Counted from the stretch's first letter, positions 25,273 to 35,063 are shown. The stretch is 64,000 nucleotides of DNA from Actinomyces weissii (GCF_016598775.1 NZ_CP066802.1:372001-436000); one strand, 5' to 3'. The notes: generated from the sequence alone by a model not told the origin. Numbers and translations are program-made.

Positions 25273-25602
25273 GTGCCGCCGAGGCGGCGAGCCCAAGCAT
25301 AACCACACCGGCCCTCCTCCGCCTCCCCGCCGGGCCTGGCCGCACCGTCGCCTGACCTTCCGCCCTGTCCCTCTGCCCCCACCCGCCACGCTGCCGGGCC
25401 TGGCCGCACCGCCGCCTGCCGTCCGCCTCTCGCCTCCACCCCCCCCGTACTCCTTGGCTCAAGGCATCAGCCCGCCCCCACAGCCCCCTTCCCGCCTCCC
25501 CGCTGGGCGGCGGTCCGTCCCCCGCCCGTCCCCGCCCGTTCCCGTCAGCCCCCACCGCACCCCGCCCTGCCACGAGCCCGCAAGCCGCGCTTTAATAGCG
25601 GT
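25273..25602. other. Intergenic, C-rich region with no gene
   Basis: Pyrimidine-rich sequence (CCGCCTCCCCGCC-type runs) with two partial repeats of CGGGCCTGGCCGCACCG. It contains TTTAAT (25591-25596) 6 nt before the ATG at 25603, a possible leaderless promoter for the next gene. Confidence 0.4.
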
Positions 25603-26277
25603 ATGCGTCAGTTCCACCGTCCCGCCCGCCTGGACCCAGAGGTCGCGGAGTCCATCGAGGGCGCGGCCGACGTCGCCGCCACCTCCGAGCTCGCCCACCG
25701 CACCGCCCAGCTCCTGGTCGGTGCAGACGCCCCCAGCCACGCCCCCGCTACCGGCGAGGAGCCGCTGGCCATTACGCGCGCAGGCGTCGTCGCCGTCGCC
25801 GCCCAAGGGGTAGACGAGGTGGCCGAGCTGTGGGCCGACTCCCCGGCAGGCACCCTCCCAGGCACCCTGTGGCGGCTGTTCCTGCTGCGCGAGTGGATCC
25901 GCCGCGACCTCGACCTCGTCTCCCGCCGCTACGCCACCGTCGTGGACCTCAGCGGGCAGCAGGAGGATGCCCCCGAGCTCGCCCGCCTGCACACCGCTCT
26001 GACCGAGGCCCGCCGCGCCCCCGCCCCCGAGCAGGTGCGCACGCAGATCGACACCGTCCTGCGCGGCCAGTCCCAAGGGGTGCAGGCCCTCGCCCCCGTC
26101 TGCCTGCTCGCCGCCGGCTTCCTGCGGGCCCTCGCCACAGGCTCCCAGGACACCTGGATCGACGACGACGCCGACGACCTGGCCGACCACGTCACCCGCC
26201 GCGACTCCGCACTGCGCAGCACCGCCCAGGAGCTCGCCGACGCCGCCCACCGCGCGCAGGCCGGGACCCTCAGCTAG
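25603..26277 (+). CDS. Conserved hypothetical, all-alpha protein upstream of ppk
   Basis: A 224-residue acidic protein without signal peptide or membrane helix. It reads MRQFHRPARLDPEVAESIEG, a central WRLFLLREWIRRDLDLVSRRY segment, and a C-terminal DSALRSTAQELADAAHRAQA; the whole appears helical. I do not recognise a family. It is 146 bp upstream of ppk in the same direction and may be functionally linked. The composition and codon use are like the neighbours, so a real gene is likely. Confidence 0.75.
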   Translation: MRQFHRPARLDPEVAESIEGAADVAATSELAHRTAQLLVGADAPSHAPATGEEPLAITRAGVVAVAAQGVDEVAELWADSPAGTLPGTLWRLFLLREWIRRDLDLVSRRYATVVDLSGQQEDAPELARLHTALTEARRAPAPEQVRTQIDTVLRGQSQGVQALAPVCLLAAGFLRALATGSQDTWIDDDADDLADHVTRRDSALRSTAQELADAAHRAQAGTLS

Positions 26278-26423
26278 CCGCCCCGCCCGGTGCGGCCGCT
26301 CCTGACGCGGCTAGTCCCGTGCAGGACGCCTGCCACGGCCCCCGACGCGCTTTCGCCGCAGCCAAGGTGTCCTGATAGCGGCTCGCTCCCCCAAACTCCG
26401 CCGGTACATGCCACGATTGGCGC

Positions 26424-29400
26424 ATGAGGACTCCTGCCGCCAACGACGCCGCCCCCAACCCTCCCGACACGCCCGGTTCCGCCGGAGCCGACTCCGCCCA
26501 GCCCCCGGTAGCCGGAGACTGGGTAGGGGCCTACAGGCGCGCGGCAGAGCAGGTCCGTGCCCCCCGCCCGGCGGAGACGTCCCCTCAAAGCACCCCGCAG
26601 GCGCCCCAGACGGATGACGCCCCCACCGCAGCCGACGTAGACACCGGCGCGCAGGCCACCGCCCAGGACCGTCCAGAGGCGACGCCGCCCGCCCCGCAGC
26701 CTGGCAGCGCAGAGCCTTCCCCGGCGCCTGTTCCCACCCACGGCCTGGTGGTTGAGGTCCCCGTCCAGACGGACGACCTGGACGCCGTCGCCGCCGGGGC
26801 CGGGGTGCTCACCGACCTGAACGCCCCGCAGCCGACTGCGGAGACCGCGCCCGCTCCGGCCCCCGCTGGCGAGGAGGGCCAGGAGCTTCCTACTGCCCAG
26901 GAACCGCCTGCAGCCCCGGAGACGCCTGCCGCCCAGGACCTTCCCGCCGCCCCGGAGTCGTCTGCCCCGCTCCCGCCCCACGGGCTCCCTGACCTGGCGG
27001 AGCTGGGGGAGGAGCACGTGCTGGAGTCCTTTGACCCGCGTGACTTCGCGGACGACTCCGGCCCCCAGTACGAGGACGAGGACTTTGCCGAGCCCCAGGA
27101 CGAGCCCGCCCCGGAGGCAGGTCCCTTATCGTCCGTCCGGGACACGGCCCTCAGCGCCACGCCTGCGGACCTGCACCCGCGCCCCGTCCTGCCGCCGAAC
27201 GGCCTGGATGACGACACCTTCAACCCACGCCTGGCCTTCGCGGGCGGCGGCGCGCTGATCGTCCCGGGGCGCCCCGTGGTGTTCAGCCGGGCCGGGGCCC
27301 TGGCCCAGCTCACCGCCGCGGACGGGGCCGCCAGCATCGACGAGGTCCTGGCCGTCGCCGAGGTAGCACACCCCCCGGTGGGCGCCGCCCTGTACGCCTC
27401 CCCGGACCCGGCTGCCACCGCCAGGACCCTGGACAGCCACGGCCTCCCCCCGCAGACGCCGCCCGCCAGCAGCGAGACCGTCCCGGCAGGTGAGGACGGC
27501 GTCGCCAGTGGCTCCGGCCCCAGCACCGGCGACAGCACCTCCACCACCCCGGAGTCCAGTCCCACGGCAGGTGAGGGTCCCGCCGTCGCCACGGAACCGG
27601 TCGCTGCTGAGACGGACCCGGCGGCCGCCCCGCGGGAGTCCGTGCAGGACCAGGCAGCCAGCCCCAGCCCGGCGGTCAGCAGTCCGGCAGACGCAGCCAG
27701 CGAGAAGGCCACCGACGGCCTGGCCCCCGCTGAGAACGACGCTGCCGGGAGCCGCACCGACGCCGTCGCCCCCGCGGTCGAGGTCACCGACCCGGAGGCT
27801 GACCTGCCGCCCCTGAGCGACTTCAAGGACCGCTTCGCCGACCGTGAGCTGACCTGGATGGACTTCAACGAGCGGGTCCTGGAGCAGGCTGAGGACCCGG
27901 ACCTGCCGCTGCTGGAGCGGGCCTGGTTCGCCGCGATCTTCTCCTCCAACCTGGACGAGTTCTACATGGTGCGCGTAGCCGGGCTGAAGCGGCGCATCGC
28001 CGCAGGCATCACCCCGGTGCGCGCCTCCGGGCTCGACGGGCACCAGGTGCTGGCCCTCCTGACCGAGCGGGCCCAGGCTCTCACCGCCCGCCACGCCCGC
28101 CTGGTGCGTGACGACATCCGCCCCGCCCTGGCAGGACACGGCATCCATATCCTCAGCTGGCAGGACCTGGACGAGGAGCAGCACCACCGCCTGTCCCGCT
28201 ACTTCCGCAACCAGATCTTCCCTGTCCTCACGCCGCTGGCCGTGGACCCCTCACACCCCTTCCCCTACATCTCCGGGCTCTCCCTGAACCTGGCGGTGCT
28301 CCTGCGCAACCCGCGCAGCGGCAAGGAGCACTTCGCCCGGGTCAAGGTGCCCGCCTCCCTGCCCCGCCTGGTGCCGGTGCCTGGACGCGACCAGTCCAAC
28401 GGCGCCGACAAGGCATACGACAAGGGCTACGACAAGGGCACGGTGCTCATCCCGCTGGAGGCGGTGATCGCCGAGCACCTGGACCACCTGTTCCCCGGCA
28501 TGGACGTGATCGAGCACCACACCTTCCGCGTCACCCGCAACGAGAACCTGGAGGTGGAGGAGGACGACGCCGAGAACCTCCTCAAGGCCATGGAGAAGGA
28601 GCTGGAGCGACGCCGTTTCGGGGCGGTGGTCCGCGTGGAGGTGGAGGACACCATCAGCCCCTTCGTGCGCCGCTACCTGGTGCGCGCCCTGGGCCTGAAC
28701 GACTCCGACGTCTTCGCCCTGCCCGCCCCGCTGGACCTGCGCTGCCTGAACATCCTGCACGACCTGGACGTGCCCGCCCTGAAGTACCCCCGCTTCGTGC
28801 CGGTCACCCCCAAGGGCCTGGCCGCCCACGAGTCCTCCACCCCCGGTGACATCTTTGCCGAGGTGCGCAAGCACGAGGTCCTGCTGCACCACCCCTACGA
28901 CTCCTTCTCCACCTCCGTGCAGGAGTTCATCTCCCAGGCCGCCGCCGACCCCGCCGTCCTGGCCATCAAGCAGACCCTGTACCGCACCAGCGGGGACTCC
29001 CCGATCGTGGACGCCCTGATCGAGGCCGCCGAGGCAGGTAAGCAGGTGGTGGCGATCGTGGAGATCAAGGCCCGTTTCGACGAGGAGAACAACATCGGCT
29101 GGGCGCGCAAGCTGGAGCGCGCCGGCGTGCACGTCGTCTACGGCATGGTGGGCCTCAAGACCCACTGCAAGCTCAGCCTGGTGGTGCGCCAGGAGAATGA
29201 CGGGCTGCGCCGCTACTGCCACGTGGGCACCGGCAACTACCACCCCAAGACGGCGCGCGGCTACGAGGACCTGGGGCTGCTGACCGCCGACCGCGACGTC
29301 GCCCAGGACCTGACCACCCTGTTCAACCAGCTCTCCGGCTACGCCCCCCGCGCCCGCTTCCGGCGCCTGCTGGTGGCCCCCCGCTCCCTGCGCCGGGGCC

Positions 29401-29936
29401 TGCTGGAGCTGATCGAGCAGGAGATCGCCAACAAGCTGGCGGGCAAGGACGCCTGGGTGCGGATCAAGGTCAACTCCATCGTGGACGAGCGCGTGATCGA
29501 CGCCCTGTACCGGGCCAGCCGGGCGGGGGTGCCCGTGGACATCGTGGTGCGCGGCATCTGCGGCATCCGGGCCGGGGTGCCGGGGCTCAGCGAGAACATC
29601 CGGGTGCGCTCTATCCTGGGCCGCTACCTGGAGCACTCCCGCGTCTACGCCTTCTGCAACGACGGCGACACCACCTTGTACATCGGCTCCGCTGACCTGA
29701 TGCACCGCAACCTGGACCGGCGGGTGGAGGCCCTGGTGCGTATCACCGACCCCACCATGCTCCAGGAGCTGGAGTGGCTGGTCACCCACAGCGCCTCCGA
29801 CGCCGTCTCCTCCTGGCACCTGCAGCCTGACGGCTCCTGGAAGCGGGTCCACCGTGACTCCCAGGGGCAGCCCCTGGAGGACATCCAGGCGACCCTCATG
29901 GCTCAGGCCCGCGCCCGCGTCGCTGGCAGCCACTGA
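26424..29936 (+). CDS. ppk: Polyphosphate kinase 1 with a long disordered N-terminal extension
   Basis: A 1170-residue protein. Residues about 465-1165 are a complete PPK1, which reversibly makes polyphosphate from [38 protein letters not shown], the HHPYDSF region, [13 protein letters not shown] with the region of the autophosphorylated His, and [19 protein letters not shown]. Residues 1-460 are Ala/Pro/Glu/Asp-rich with no fold apart from a possible domain at about 250-350 ([20 protein letters not shown]). PPK1 is normally about 690-730 residues, so the extension is unusual. No better internal start was found, and the extension shows ordinary coding composition. mutT1 follows, as in mycobacteria. 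Confidence 0.95.
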   Translation: MRTPAANDAAPNPPDTPGSAGADSAQPPVAGDWVGAYRRAAEQVRAPRPAETSPQSTPQAPQTDDAPTAADVDTGAQATAQDRPEATPPAPQPGSAEPSPAPVPTHGLVVEVPVQTDDLDAVAAGAGVLTDLNAPQPTAETAPAPAPAGEEGQELPTAQEPPAAPETPAAQDLPAAPESSAPLPPHGLPDLAELGEEHVLESFDPRDFADDSGPQYEDEDFAEPQDEPAPEAGPLSSVRDTALSATPADLHPRPVLPPNGLDDDTFNPRLAFAGGGALIVPGRPVVFSRAGALAQLTAADGAASIDEVLAVAEVAHPPVGAALYASPDPAATARTLDSHGLPPQTPPASSETVPAGEDGVASGSGPSTGDSTSTTPESSPTAGEGPAVATEPVAAETDPAAAPRESVQDQAASPSPAVSSPADAASEKATDGLAPAENDAAGSRTDAVAPAVEVTDPEADLPPLSDFKDRFADRELTWMDFNERVLEQAEDPDLPLLERAWFAAIFSSNLDEFYMVRVAGLKRRIAAGITPVRASGLDGHQVLALLTERAQALTARHARLVRDDIRPALAGHGIHILSWQDLDEEQHHRLSRYFRNQIFPVLTPLAVDPSHPFPYISGLSLNLAVLLRNPRSGKEHFARVKVPASLPRLVPVPGRDQSNGADKAYDKGYDKGTVLIPLEAVIAEHLDHLFPGMDVIEHHTFRVTRNENLEVEEDDAENLLKAMEKELERRRFGAVVRVEVEDTISPFVRRYLVRALGLNDSDVFALPAPLDLRCLNILHDLDVPALKYPRFVPVTPKGLAAHESSTPGDIFAEVRKHEVLLHHPYDSFSTSVQEFISQAAADPAVLAIKQTLYRTSGDSPIVDALIEAAEAGKQVVAIVEIKARFDEENNIGWARKLERAGVHVVYGMVGLKTHCKLSLVVRQENDGLRRYCHVGTGNYHPKTARGYEDLGLLTADRDVAQDLTTLFNQLSGYAPRARFRRLLVAPRSLRRGLLELIEQEIANKLAGKDAWVRIKVNSIVDERVIDALYRASRAGVPVDIVVRGICGIRAGVPGLSENIRVRSILGRYLEHSRVYAFCNDGDTTLYIGSADLMHRNLDRRVEALVRITDPTMLQELEWLVTHSASDAVSSWHLQPDGSWKRVHRDSQGQPLEDIQATLMAQARARVAGSH

Positions 29937-29937
29937 G

Positions 29938-31362
29938 GTGGGCGACGGCGCGCGGGCTGGGCGTGAGGGGGCGGTGTCCGGTGGTTGTGAAGGGGCGGTG
30001 CGGGCTCCTCGCGAGGAGCTGGTGCTAGGCGGTCCTGAGGGTGTAGCGCTGGTAGGGCGTGAGGGATCGGTGCCCGGCGGTTGTGAGGAGGCGGTGCGGG
30101 CTCCTCGTGAGGAGTTGGTGCTGGCCGCCGGGGCCCTGGTCTGGCGGCAGACCGGGGCGGGGCTGGAGGTGCTGCTCGTGCACCGGCCCCGCTACCAGGA
30201 CTGGTCCTTCCCCAAGGGCAAGCTGGACCCCGGGGAGTCCCTGCGCGGCTGCGCCGTCCGGGAGGTCGCCGAGGAGACCGGTGCGCAGATAGTCCTGGGG
30301 CGGCCCCTGGGTACCCTCCGCTACCCGCTGGCTGACGGGCGCCTCAAGGCGGTCAGCTACTGGGCCGCCCAGGAGGTACCTCCGGGGCACCCGGCCTGGC
30401 GGGCGCAGCGGGCCGTCAAGCCAGCCTCTCCCAAGGAGATCGACGGCGTCGCCTGGGTGGGGGCGGCGCAGGCCCGTCAGCGCCTCACCCACCGCCTGGA
30501 CCAAGAGCTGCTGGACCAGCTGGTGGGACTGTGGGAGGGTGCCCAGCTGGCCACCCGCACCCTGGTGCTGCTGCGGCACGCGCGAGCGGTCAAGCGCTCC
30601 ACCTGGAACCGCCCCGAGAACGGGGTGGGGGAGGAGCTGGAGCGCAGCCGCCCGTTGACCGCGACCGGGAAGCAGCGGGCGGACGCCGTCGTGCCGGAGC
30701 TGGCGGCCTACGGCGTGACCCAGGTGGTGACCAGCCCCTGGCGGCGCTGCCTGGACACGGTCCGCCCGTACCTGGAGGCGGCTGGGCTGGAGGCGACGAC
30801 GGCGGACTGCCTGACCGAGCGAGCCCACGCCCAGGACGCCGCGGCGGTGCGGGACTTCCTGGAGAGGCTGCTGGCTGGGAGCAGTCATAGTCCCGGTGCG
30901 GGGGCGACGGCGCGCGACGACCTGCAGGACGCCGTGGTGGGATGTGGCCCGGGACCTGGTGCGGGGGCGACGGCGCGCGACGACTTGCAGGACGTCGTGG
31001 TGGGATGTGGCCCGGAACCCGGTGCGGGGGTGACGGTGGTGTGCCTGCACCGGCCGACCCTGCCTACCGTGCTGACGATGGTGGCGGAGCACGCGACGGC
31101 GGCGGTGGCGGAGGCCCTGCCAGACGCGGACCCGTGGCTGAAGACCGGCGAGCTGCTGGTGCTGCACCTGGCCGAGACTGCTGGCTGCCCGGAGCGGGGC
31201 AGCGAGGGCAGGGAGGCTCTGACGCCGGGGGGCCTGGAAACGGTCGGACAAGAATCGCGTGGTCGGGTGCAGGTGGTTGCTATCGAGCAGCACCACCCCC
31301 CTCTCGCGAGACCGGGACATATGTACCGCGAGACCGGGACATATGGCCCACGAGACCGGTAA
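29938..31362 (+). CDS. mutT1: NUDIX hydrolase-histidine phosphatase fusion (MutT1-like)
   Basis: Up to 474 residues. From about residue 60, LAAGALVWRQ opens a NUDIX domain with the full box GKLDPGESLRGCAVREVAEE then TGA. A histidine phosphatase domain follows (LVLLRHARA with the phosphohistidine RHA, and CLHRPTLPTVL late). This two-domain order is that of mycobacterial MutT1, which hydrolyses 8-oxo-(d)GTP and diadenosine polyphosphates, and its position after ppk also matches. The N-terminus and a region near 30890-31020 each contain an in-frame duplication. The last about 15 residues (RETGTYG) come from a dispersed repeat element. The start is uncertain: GTG 29938, or GTG 30118 right before the NUDIX domain. 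Confidence 0.88.
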   Translation: MGDGARAGREGAVSGGCEGAVRAPREELVLGGPEGVALVGREGSVPGGCEEAVRAPREELVLAAGALVWRQTGAGLEVLLVHRPRYQDWSFPKGKLDPGESLRGCAVREVAEETGAQIVLGRPLGTLRYPLADGRLKAVSYWAAQEVPPGHPAWRAQRAVKPASPKEIDGVAWVGAAQARQRLTHRLDQELLDQLVGLWEGAQLATRTLVLLRHARAVKRSTWNRPENGVGEELERSRPLTATGKQRADAVVPELAAYGVTQVVTSPWRRCLDTVRPYLEAAGLEATTADCLTERAHAQDAAAVRDFLERLLAGSSHSPGAGATARDDLQDAVVGCGPGPGAGATARDDLQDVVVGCGPEPGAGVTVVCLHRPTLPTVLTMVAEHATAAVAEALPDADPWLKTGELLVLHLAETAGCPERGSEGREALTPGGLETVGQESRGRVQVVAIEQHHPPLARPGHMYRETGTYGPRDR

Positions 31363-31374
31363 GGGTGACCTAAG
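31305..31374 (+). repeat. Dispersed 22-bp-unit repeat element, copy b
   Basis: Two GCGAGACCGGGACATATG units, a CACGAGACCGG unit and a TAAGGGTGACCTAAG dyad. It overlaps the 3' end of mutT1 and supplies its stop codon. A lone unit in the opposite orientation lies at 31478-31499. Confidence 0.85.
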
Positions 31375-31558
31375 TAGTGGCTCATAAGGACGTCTCGCTG
31401 GGGTGTCTTCGGCTGGTTCGTGACCGAAGGGGACGGTGCGTCACTGAAGCGGCTCTTCCCTCTTGAGACAACACAGAATGTCCCGGTCTCGTGGGCGGCA
31501 TCTCCCACGCGGGCCACAAGCGCCTCAAGCGATCCATGTTCACCTACCCCTCGCCTCC

Positions 31559-31621
31559 ACTTGTGCATTTCGGCGCGAGTGGTGCGGTATTTCGGCACAA
31601 CTCGCGCCGAAATGCACAAGT
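31559..31621. repeat. Perfect 22-bp inverted repeat (long hairpin)
   Basis: Arms at 31559-31580 and 31600-31621 are perfectly complementary over 22 bp (ACTTGTGCATTTCGGCGCGAGT in halves ACTTGTGCATT and TCGGCGCGAGT) around a 19-nt loop. No T-run follows, so it is not a typical terminator. Confidence 0.8.
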
Positions 31622-31645
31622 CGGGGGCACGCCCCGCCTTGGGTT

Positions 31646-31796
31646 CCGCCGTCGCCCCCAGGCCAGCCCCGCCGTCGCCCCCAGGCCAGCCCCGCCGTCG
31701 CCCCCAGGCCAGCCCCGCCGTCGCCCCCAGGCCAGCCCCGCCGTCGCCCCCAGGCCAGCCCCGCCGTCGCCCCCAGGCCAGCCCCGCCGTCGCCCC
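31646..31796. repeat. 23-bp tandem repeat, about 6.5 units
   Basis: Units start at 31646, 31669, 31692, 31715, 31738, 31761 and 31784 and contain CCGCCGTCGCCCCCAGG followed by CCAGCC. The unit is not a multiple of three, so all frames read the same Pro/Arg/Ala-rich peptide; no gene is inferred. With the hairpin and repeat b it fills the 31363-31842 gap. Confidence 0.9.
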
Positions 31797-31842
31797 TGCG
31801 TCAGGGCTGTCGCGGTGCTGCGCCCCACCGCCTTCCGCCGCC

Positions 31843-32913
31843 TTAGAAGTACCCGGCCCGCCGTCGTTCCTGCTTGGTCATGAGCGCCAGAACCGGCCTC
31901 TCCTCACAAAGCGTCACCGGCAGGAACTCCCGCAGCGCCTCCACCAGCTCCGCCCCCTGCTGGACCTCGGCCGGTGAGGAGTGCAGCAGCCGTACCCCCG
32001 CAGCCTCGATCTCCAGGTCCCGGTCCGTGATCCGCTCCAGGGCCAGCGCACGGTCCCCCACGAGCTTGACCTCGCCGTCGGTCTCGTGCCCCCGGCGCGC
32101 CTCCCACCAGCCGTTGTCCACGTACCGGGTGCCGGCGCCGGTGCGCACCGGCATCTGCGGCTCAGGCGCGCGGATCCCCGACACCAGGCACAGTCGGCGC
32201 ACCTCGGTCTCCCACACCGACTGGCTCCACGGCGTCGCCGCAGCCACCACGGCGCGCGCCTGCCGCACACCCCGTTGCCGCGGGCGCTCGGAGAGACGCT
32301 CCAGCAGGCACTGGCGGAAGCCGTGAGCCAAGGCATTCACCTGCTCCCGCCGGTCCCAGGGACGGCTGCCAGCCCCCGCTGCCACCGCAAAGAGCGAGTC
32401 GACGACGGCGAGCGCGCGCTCCGGCGTCAGGAACCGGGCGCAGTCCTCCGTGGTGCGCAGCAGGGAGGTGACGCGGCAGCCCTCCAGCTCAACGACGTCC
32501 TGCGCAGCGAGCTCGTAGGTGTGGCGGACGAGCGGCCGGGCGCTCAGCGCCAGCCTGCGGTCGAGCGGACCCAGGGCCCGGGAGGCGGTCCGTTCGGGCG
32601 CACCGCGTCGGCGCCGCAGGCCGTTGGGGTGCCAGTCGACCACCAGGTCCACGGTGGCTGGCTCGTAGAGGGTGCGGCCGCCGTGCATGATCGCGGCGGC
32701 TTCCCAGGCGACGACGCCGTCGAGCTGCTGGTTGCCGACGGCGGCCACGAGGGCGTCACGGATCCACTGGTGGCGCTGGTGGGTGGGGGCGTCGACGTCG
32801 TGGGGCGCGTAGACGTCCCGGCGGATACGCCGGAGCGTGCCAGCCTGTGTGCGGTGGCGGAGCTCGGAGCGGCTGCGTGGTCTTTGTGGGGCGGGGTGTG
32901 TGAGTGCGGTCAT
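31843..32913 (-). CDS. AbiEi-like protein with C-terminal DUF559/nuclease-like region
   Basis: A 356-residue protein. It has an N-terminal winged-helix-like start (QAGTLRRIRRDVYAP), then the pattern of actinobacterial AbiEi-type antitoxin proteins: AWEAAAIMHGG, a beta region with ATVDLVVD, and VTSLLRTTEDCARFL. The C-terminus (RYVDNGWWEARRGHETDGEV, then LEIEAAGVRLLHSSPAEV) resembles the DUF559 endonuclease-like fold, but the D-ExK motif is incomplete. Such proteins are widespread single genes in actinobacteria without a proven function. ATG at 32913 was chosen because the repeat element lies just upstream. No AbiEii toxin is next to it. Confidence 0.7.
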   Translation of the reverse strand: MTALTHPAPQRPRSRSELRHRTQAGTLRRIRRDVYAPHDVDAPTHQRHQWIRDALVAAVGNQQLDGVVAWEAAAIMHGGRTLYEPATVDLVVDWHPNGLRRRRGAPERTASRALGPLDRRLALSARPLVRHTYELAAQDVVELEGCRVTSLLRTTEDCARFLTPERALAVVDSLFAVAAGAGSRPWDRREQVNALAHGFRQCLLERLSERPRQRGVRQARAVVAAATPWSQSVWETEVRRLCLVSGIRAPEPQMPVRTGAGTRYVDNGWWEARRGHETDGEVKLVGDRALALERITDRDLEIEAAGVRLLHSSPAEVQQGAELVEALREFLPVTLCEERPVLALMTKQERRRAGYF

Positions 32914-32962
32914 GCACCAACGGTGGCGCATTTTTTGGGGCTGCTGGGTAAGGGGTGATTTC

Positions 32963-33040
32963 TGTGGATAACCCTGTGGAGTACCGGTCTCGTGAGCCAT
33001 ATGTCCCGGTCTCGCGGTACCGATGTCCCGGTCTCGCGAG
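32963..33040 (-). repeat. Dispersed 22-bp-unit repeat element, copy c, with DnaA-box-like end
   Basis: Read on the minus strand: GCGAGACCGGGACATCGGTAC, GCGAGACCGGGACATATG, CACGAGACCGG, then (dyad missing) and TTATCCACA (32963-32971). It lies between glnR and the AbiEi-like gene. Confidence 0.8.
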
Positions 33041-33093
33041 AGATGGGAGGAGGCAGGGGGACGTCGGGTCGGAGAGCGCCAGTCGGCGCGAAT

Positions 33094-33115
33094 GCCGCTC
33101 GTGGCGGCTTTTTTT
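33094..33115 (+). terminator. Orphan intrinsic terminator on the plus strand
   Basis: GCCGC-TCGTG-GCGGC followed by seven T residues is a textbook intrinsic terminator. No plus-strand gene precedes it for more than 1.7 kb, and both flanking genes are on the minus strand, so it may end a small RNA starting within about 180 bp upstream. Confidence 0.6.
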
Positions 33116-33270
33116 GGAGCCCGGGGCCCGTCACGACCCGACGCCGTCCCCAAGTGTAAGGCCTGCCGAGCCGTCCGCGCGCCCCAGGTGGCCGAGCCCT
33201 CAGACAGGTGGAGCCTCAGCCTGACAGCCTGCCTGCCAGGCGCCAGCCGCCCTAGCCCGCCACGATCGCC

Positions 33271-33939
33271 TCAGGCACCGGGGGCGTCCAGACGGTAGCC
33301 GACGTTGCGCACCGTACCGATCAGGTTGTGCTCCATCTCCAGCTTGGCGCGCAGCCGCCGGATGTGCACGTCCACCGTGCGGGCCCCGCCGATGTAGTTA
33401 TCTCCCCACACCTCGTCCAGCAGGGTCTCACGGGTGAGCACGTGCCCCTGGTGCTGCACCATGTACTTGAGGAGCTCGAACTCCTTGTAGGTCAGGTCGA
33501 TCACCTGCCCGCGCAGGCGTGCCGTGTAGGCGTGCACGTCGATCACCAGGTCCCCGACCTCCAGGTGGTCCGCATTGGGGGCCGACGGCGGGGTCGTCAC
33601 GGCAGGACGCAGCAGGCGCAGCCGCGCCGCCAGCTCGGCGGGGCCCGCACCGGACATGATGAAGTCCGCTGCCCCCCAGTCCAGCTGCACCGCCGCGGCC
33701 CCGCCGTCGTCGAGCACCAGCAGGATCGGGGGGCACTCGATCGGGCCTGTCAGCAGCTGGCACAGGGCGCGGGCTCGGGCCAGGTCGCGGCGGGCGTCCA
33801 CCATCACCACGTCGGCGCTCTCGATAGCGGCGTAGGAGGAAGGAGCCGGGGGCAGGCACTGCACGGGGGAGTCCAGGAAGGAGGAGGCTGGCAGGACCGT
33901 GGCGGCGTCCGTGTCCCGGGTGAGCATGATGATGCGCAC
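33271..33939 (-). CDS. GlnR-type orphan response regulator
   Basis: A 222-residue protein. The N-terminal receiver-like domain (VVMVDARRDLARARALCQLL, DWGAADFIMSGAGPAELAAR) has the GlnR pattern. The C-terminal OmpR-type winged helix reads LTYKEFELLKYMVQHQGHVL, then ARTVDVHIRRLRAKL and IGTVRNVGYRLD. The pattern resembles actinobacterial GlnR, a global nitrogen regulator with an atypical unphosphorylated receiver. No sensor kinase is adjacent. GTG at 33939 has AAGGAG at 6 nt and was chosen over an upstream ATG. GlnR versus another OmpR-family member cannot be settled by eye. Confidence 0.85.
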   Translation of the reverse strand: MRIIMLTRDTDAATVLPASSFLDSPVQCLPPAPSSYAAIESADVVMVDARRDLARARALCQLLTGPIECPPILLVLDDGGAAAVQLDWGAADFIMSGAGPAELAARLRLLRPAVTTPPSAPNADHLEVGDLVIDVHAYTARLRGQVIDLTYKEFELLKYMVQHQGHVLTRETLLDEVWGDNYIGGARTVDVHIRRLRAKLEMEHNLIGTVRNVGYRLDAPGA

Positions 33940-34010
33940 AGCCGCTCCTTCTCCCGTCCTCACGGTTCCCGGACCAGTCAACCACAACCCACGCCCTCAG
34001 GTATGCGACC

Positions 34011-35063
34011 ATGCGGCATGTGGACACTAAGCAGCCGCCCTTCGCCGAGCCGGAGCCGAGCCCCTGGAACCGCTCTGCCAGCACCCGCCCAGCCGCCAAC
34101 GGTGAGGCAGGTGAGGCCGCTGGCAAGCCTGAGAGCCGGCGGGCCGCGGTCCGGCCTGCAGGGCGGGCCGGCGCTGGGGACTCAGGCAAGGCCGCAGCCA
34201 AGGCGGCTCCCCGGTCGGTCAGCGCCCAGGACCACGGTACGCGGCGGGGTGCGGTGCGGGCTCCCGAGCCGGGGATCGTGGACCCGGCCTGGACCCGGCT
34301 GGCCTTCGCTGGCGTGACGCCGGTGCTGCTGGCGGTCACCTCCGCCCTGCCCGGCCTGGTGCGCTCCGGGCTGGTGCTGCTGCTGGTGCTGCTGGCGGCG
34401 CAGGGCTGGTCCGCGCTCACCCGCACCCGCCACGACCTGCGCTCGGTGGCGCTGATCGCCGGGACCGGGACGGTGGCCGTGGTGGCGGTGTCCGCCTCAG
34501 GCGACTTTGGCCTGGCGGGCCTGGTTATGGCGCTGTCGGTGCTGATGGCCTTCGTGGCGCAGATGACCCGCGGGGACGGGCGCGAGGAGCTGGTGGAGGA
34601 CCTGTCCGCGAACGTGACCGGCTGCCTGGTGGTGGTGCTGGGCACGGGCTGGTGCGCCTTGGCGGAGGGGGTGGCTGACCCGTCGGTGATCGTGCCTTGT
34701 GCCGTGTCGCTGCTGCTGGGGGCGCTGCTGACGCTGCTGGAGGTGCGGGCCCTGGTGCTGGAGACCCTGACCGTGGTGGTGCCGACGATCGCGGCTGCGC
34801 TTATGGGGGGCGTGCTGGCCGTCACGGGTTTCTTCGGGCCTGCGCACGTGGCCCCGGCGGAGGCCATGCAGACCGCTGCCGCCTGCCTGGTGGTGGGCTT
34901 CACGGCGGGGGTGCTGATGGCGGCGGCGAACCGTATCCTCTGGACGCACCGCTGGGTTCCTGGGGGGCGGGCGGCTATAGCCAGCGCGGTGGTGCCGGTG
35001 CTGGTAACGGGGGCCCCGGCCTACGCGATCGCCCGGCTGATGGGCTCCTTTATCGCTGGCTGA
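34011..35063 (+). CDS. Conserved polytopic membrane protein
   Basis: A 350-residue protein. Residues 1-90 are Ala/Pro/Arg-rich and probably cytoplasmic. About eight hydrophobic helices follow (about 95-345), including LVRSGLVLLLVLLAAQGWSA and VVVLGTGWCALAEGVADPSV. I do not recognise a defined transporter family, and no catalytic motif is visible. It is divergent from the GlnR-like gene and upstream of the nitrobindin gene. GTG/ATG alternatives exist near 34011. Confidence 0.75.
   Translation: MRHVDTKQPPFAEPEPSPWNRSASTRPAANGEAGEAAGKPESRRAAVRPAGRAGAGDSGKAAAKAAPRSVSAQDHGTRRGAVRAPEPGIVDPAWTRLAFAGVTPVLLAVTSALPGLVRSGLVLLLVLLAAQGWSALTRTRHDLRSVALIAGTGTVAVVAVSASGDFGLAGLVMALSVLMAFVAQMTRGDGREELVEDLSANVTGCLVVVLGTGWCALAEGVADPSVIVPCAVSLLLGALLTLLEVRALVLETLTVVVPTIAAALMGGVLAVTGFFGPAHVAPAEAMQTAAACLVVGFTAGVLMAAANRILWTHRWVPGGRAAIASAVVPVLVTGAPAYAIARLMGSFIAG

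Noticed and set aside
28251..29933. 560-codon frame antisense to ppk
   Set aside because: Shadow of ppk: Val/Gly/Gln/His-rich, no domain, no ribosome-binding site.
31420..31977. Frames translating the 23-bp tandem repeat
   Set aside because: All three frames are open only because the repeat has no stop codons; no start signal and no conservation argument.
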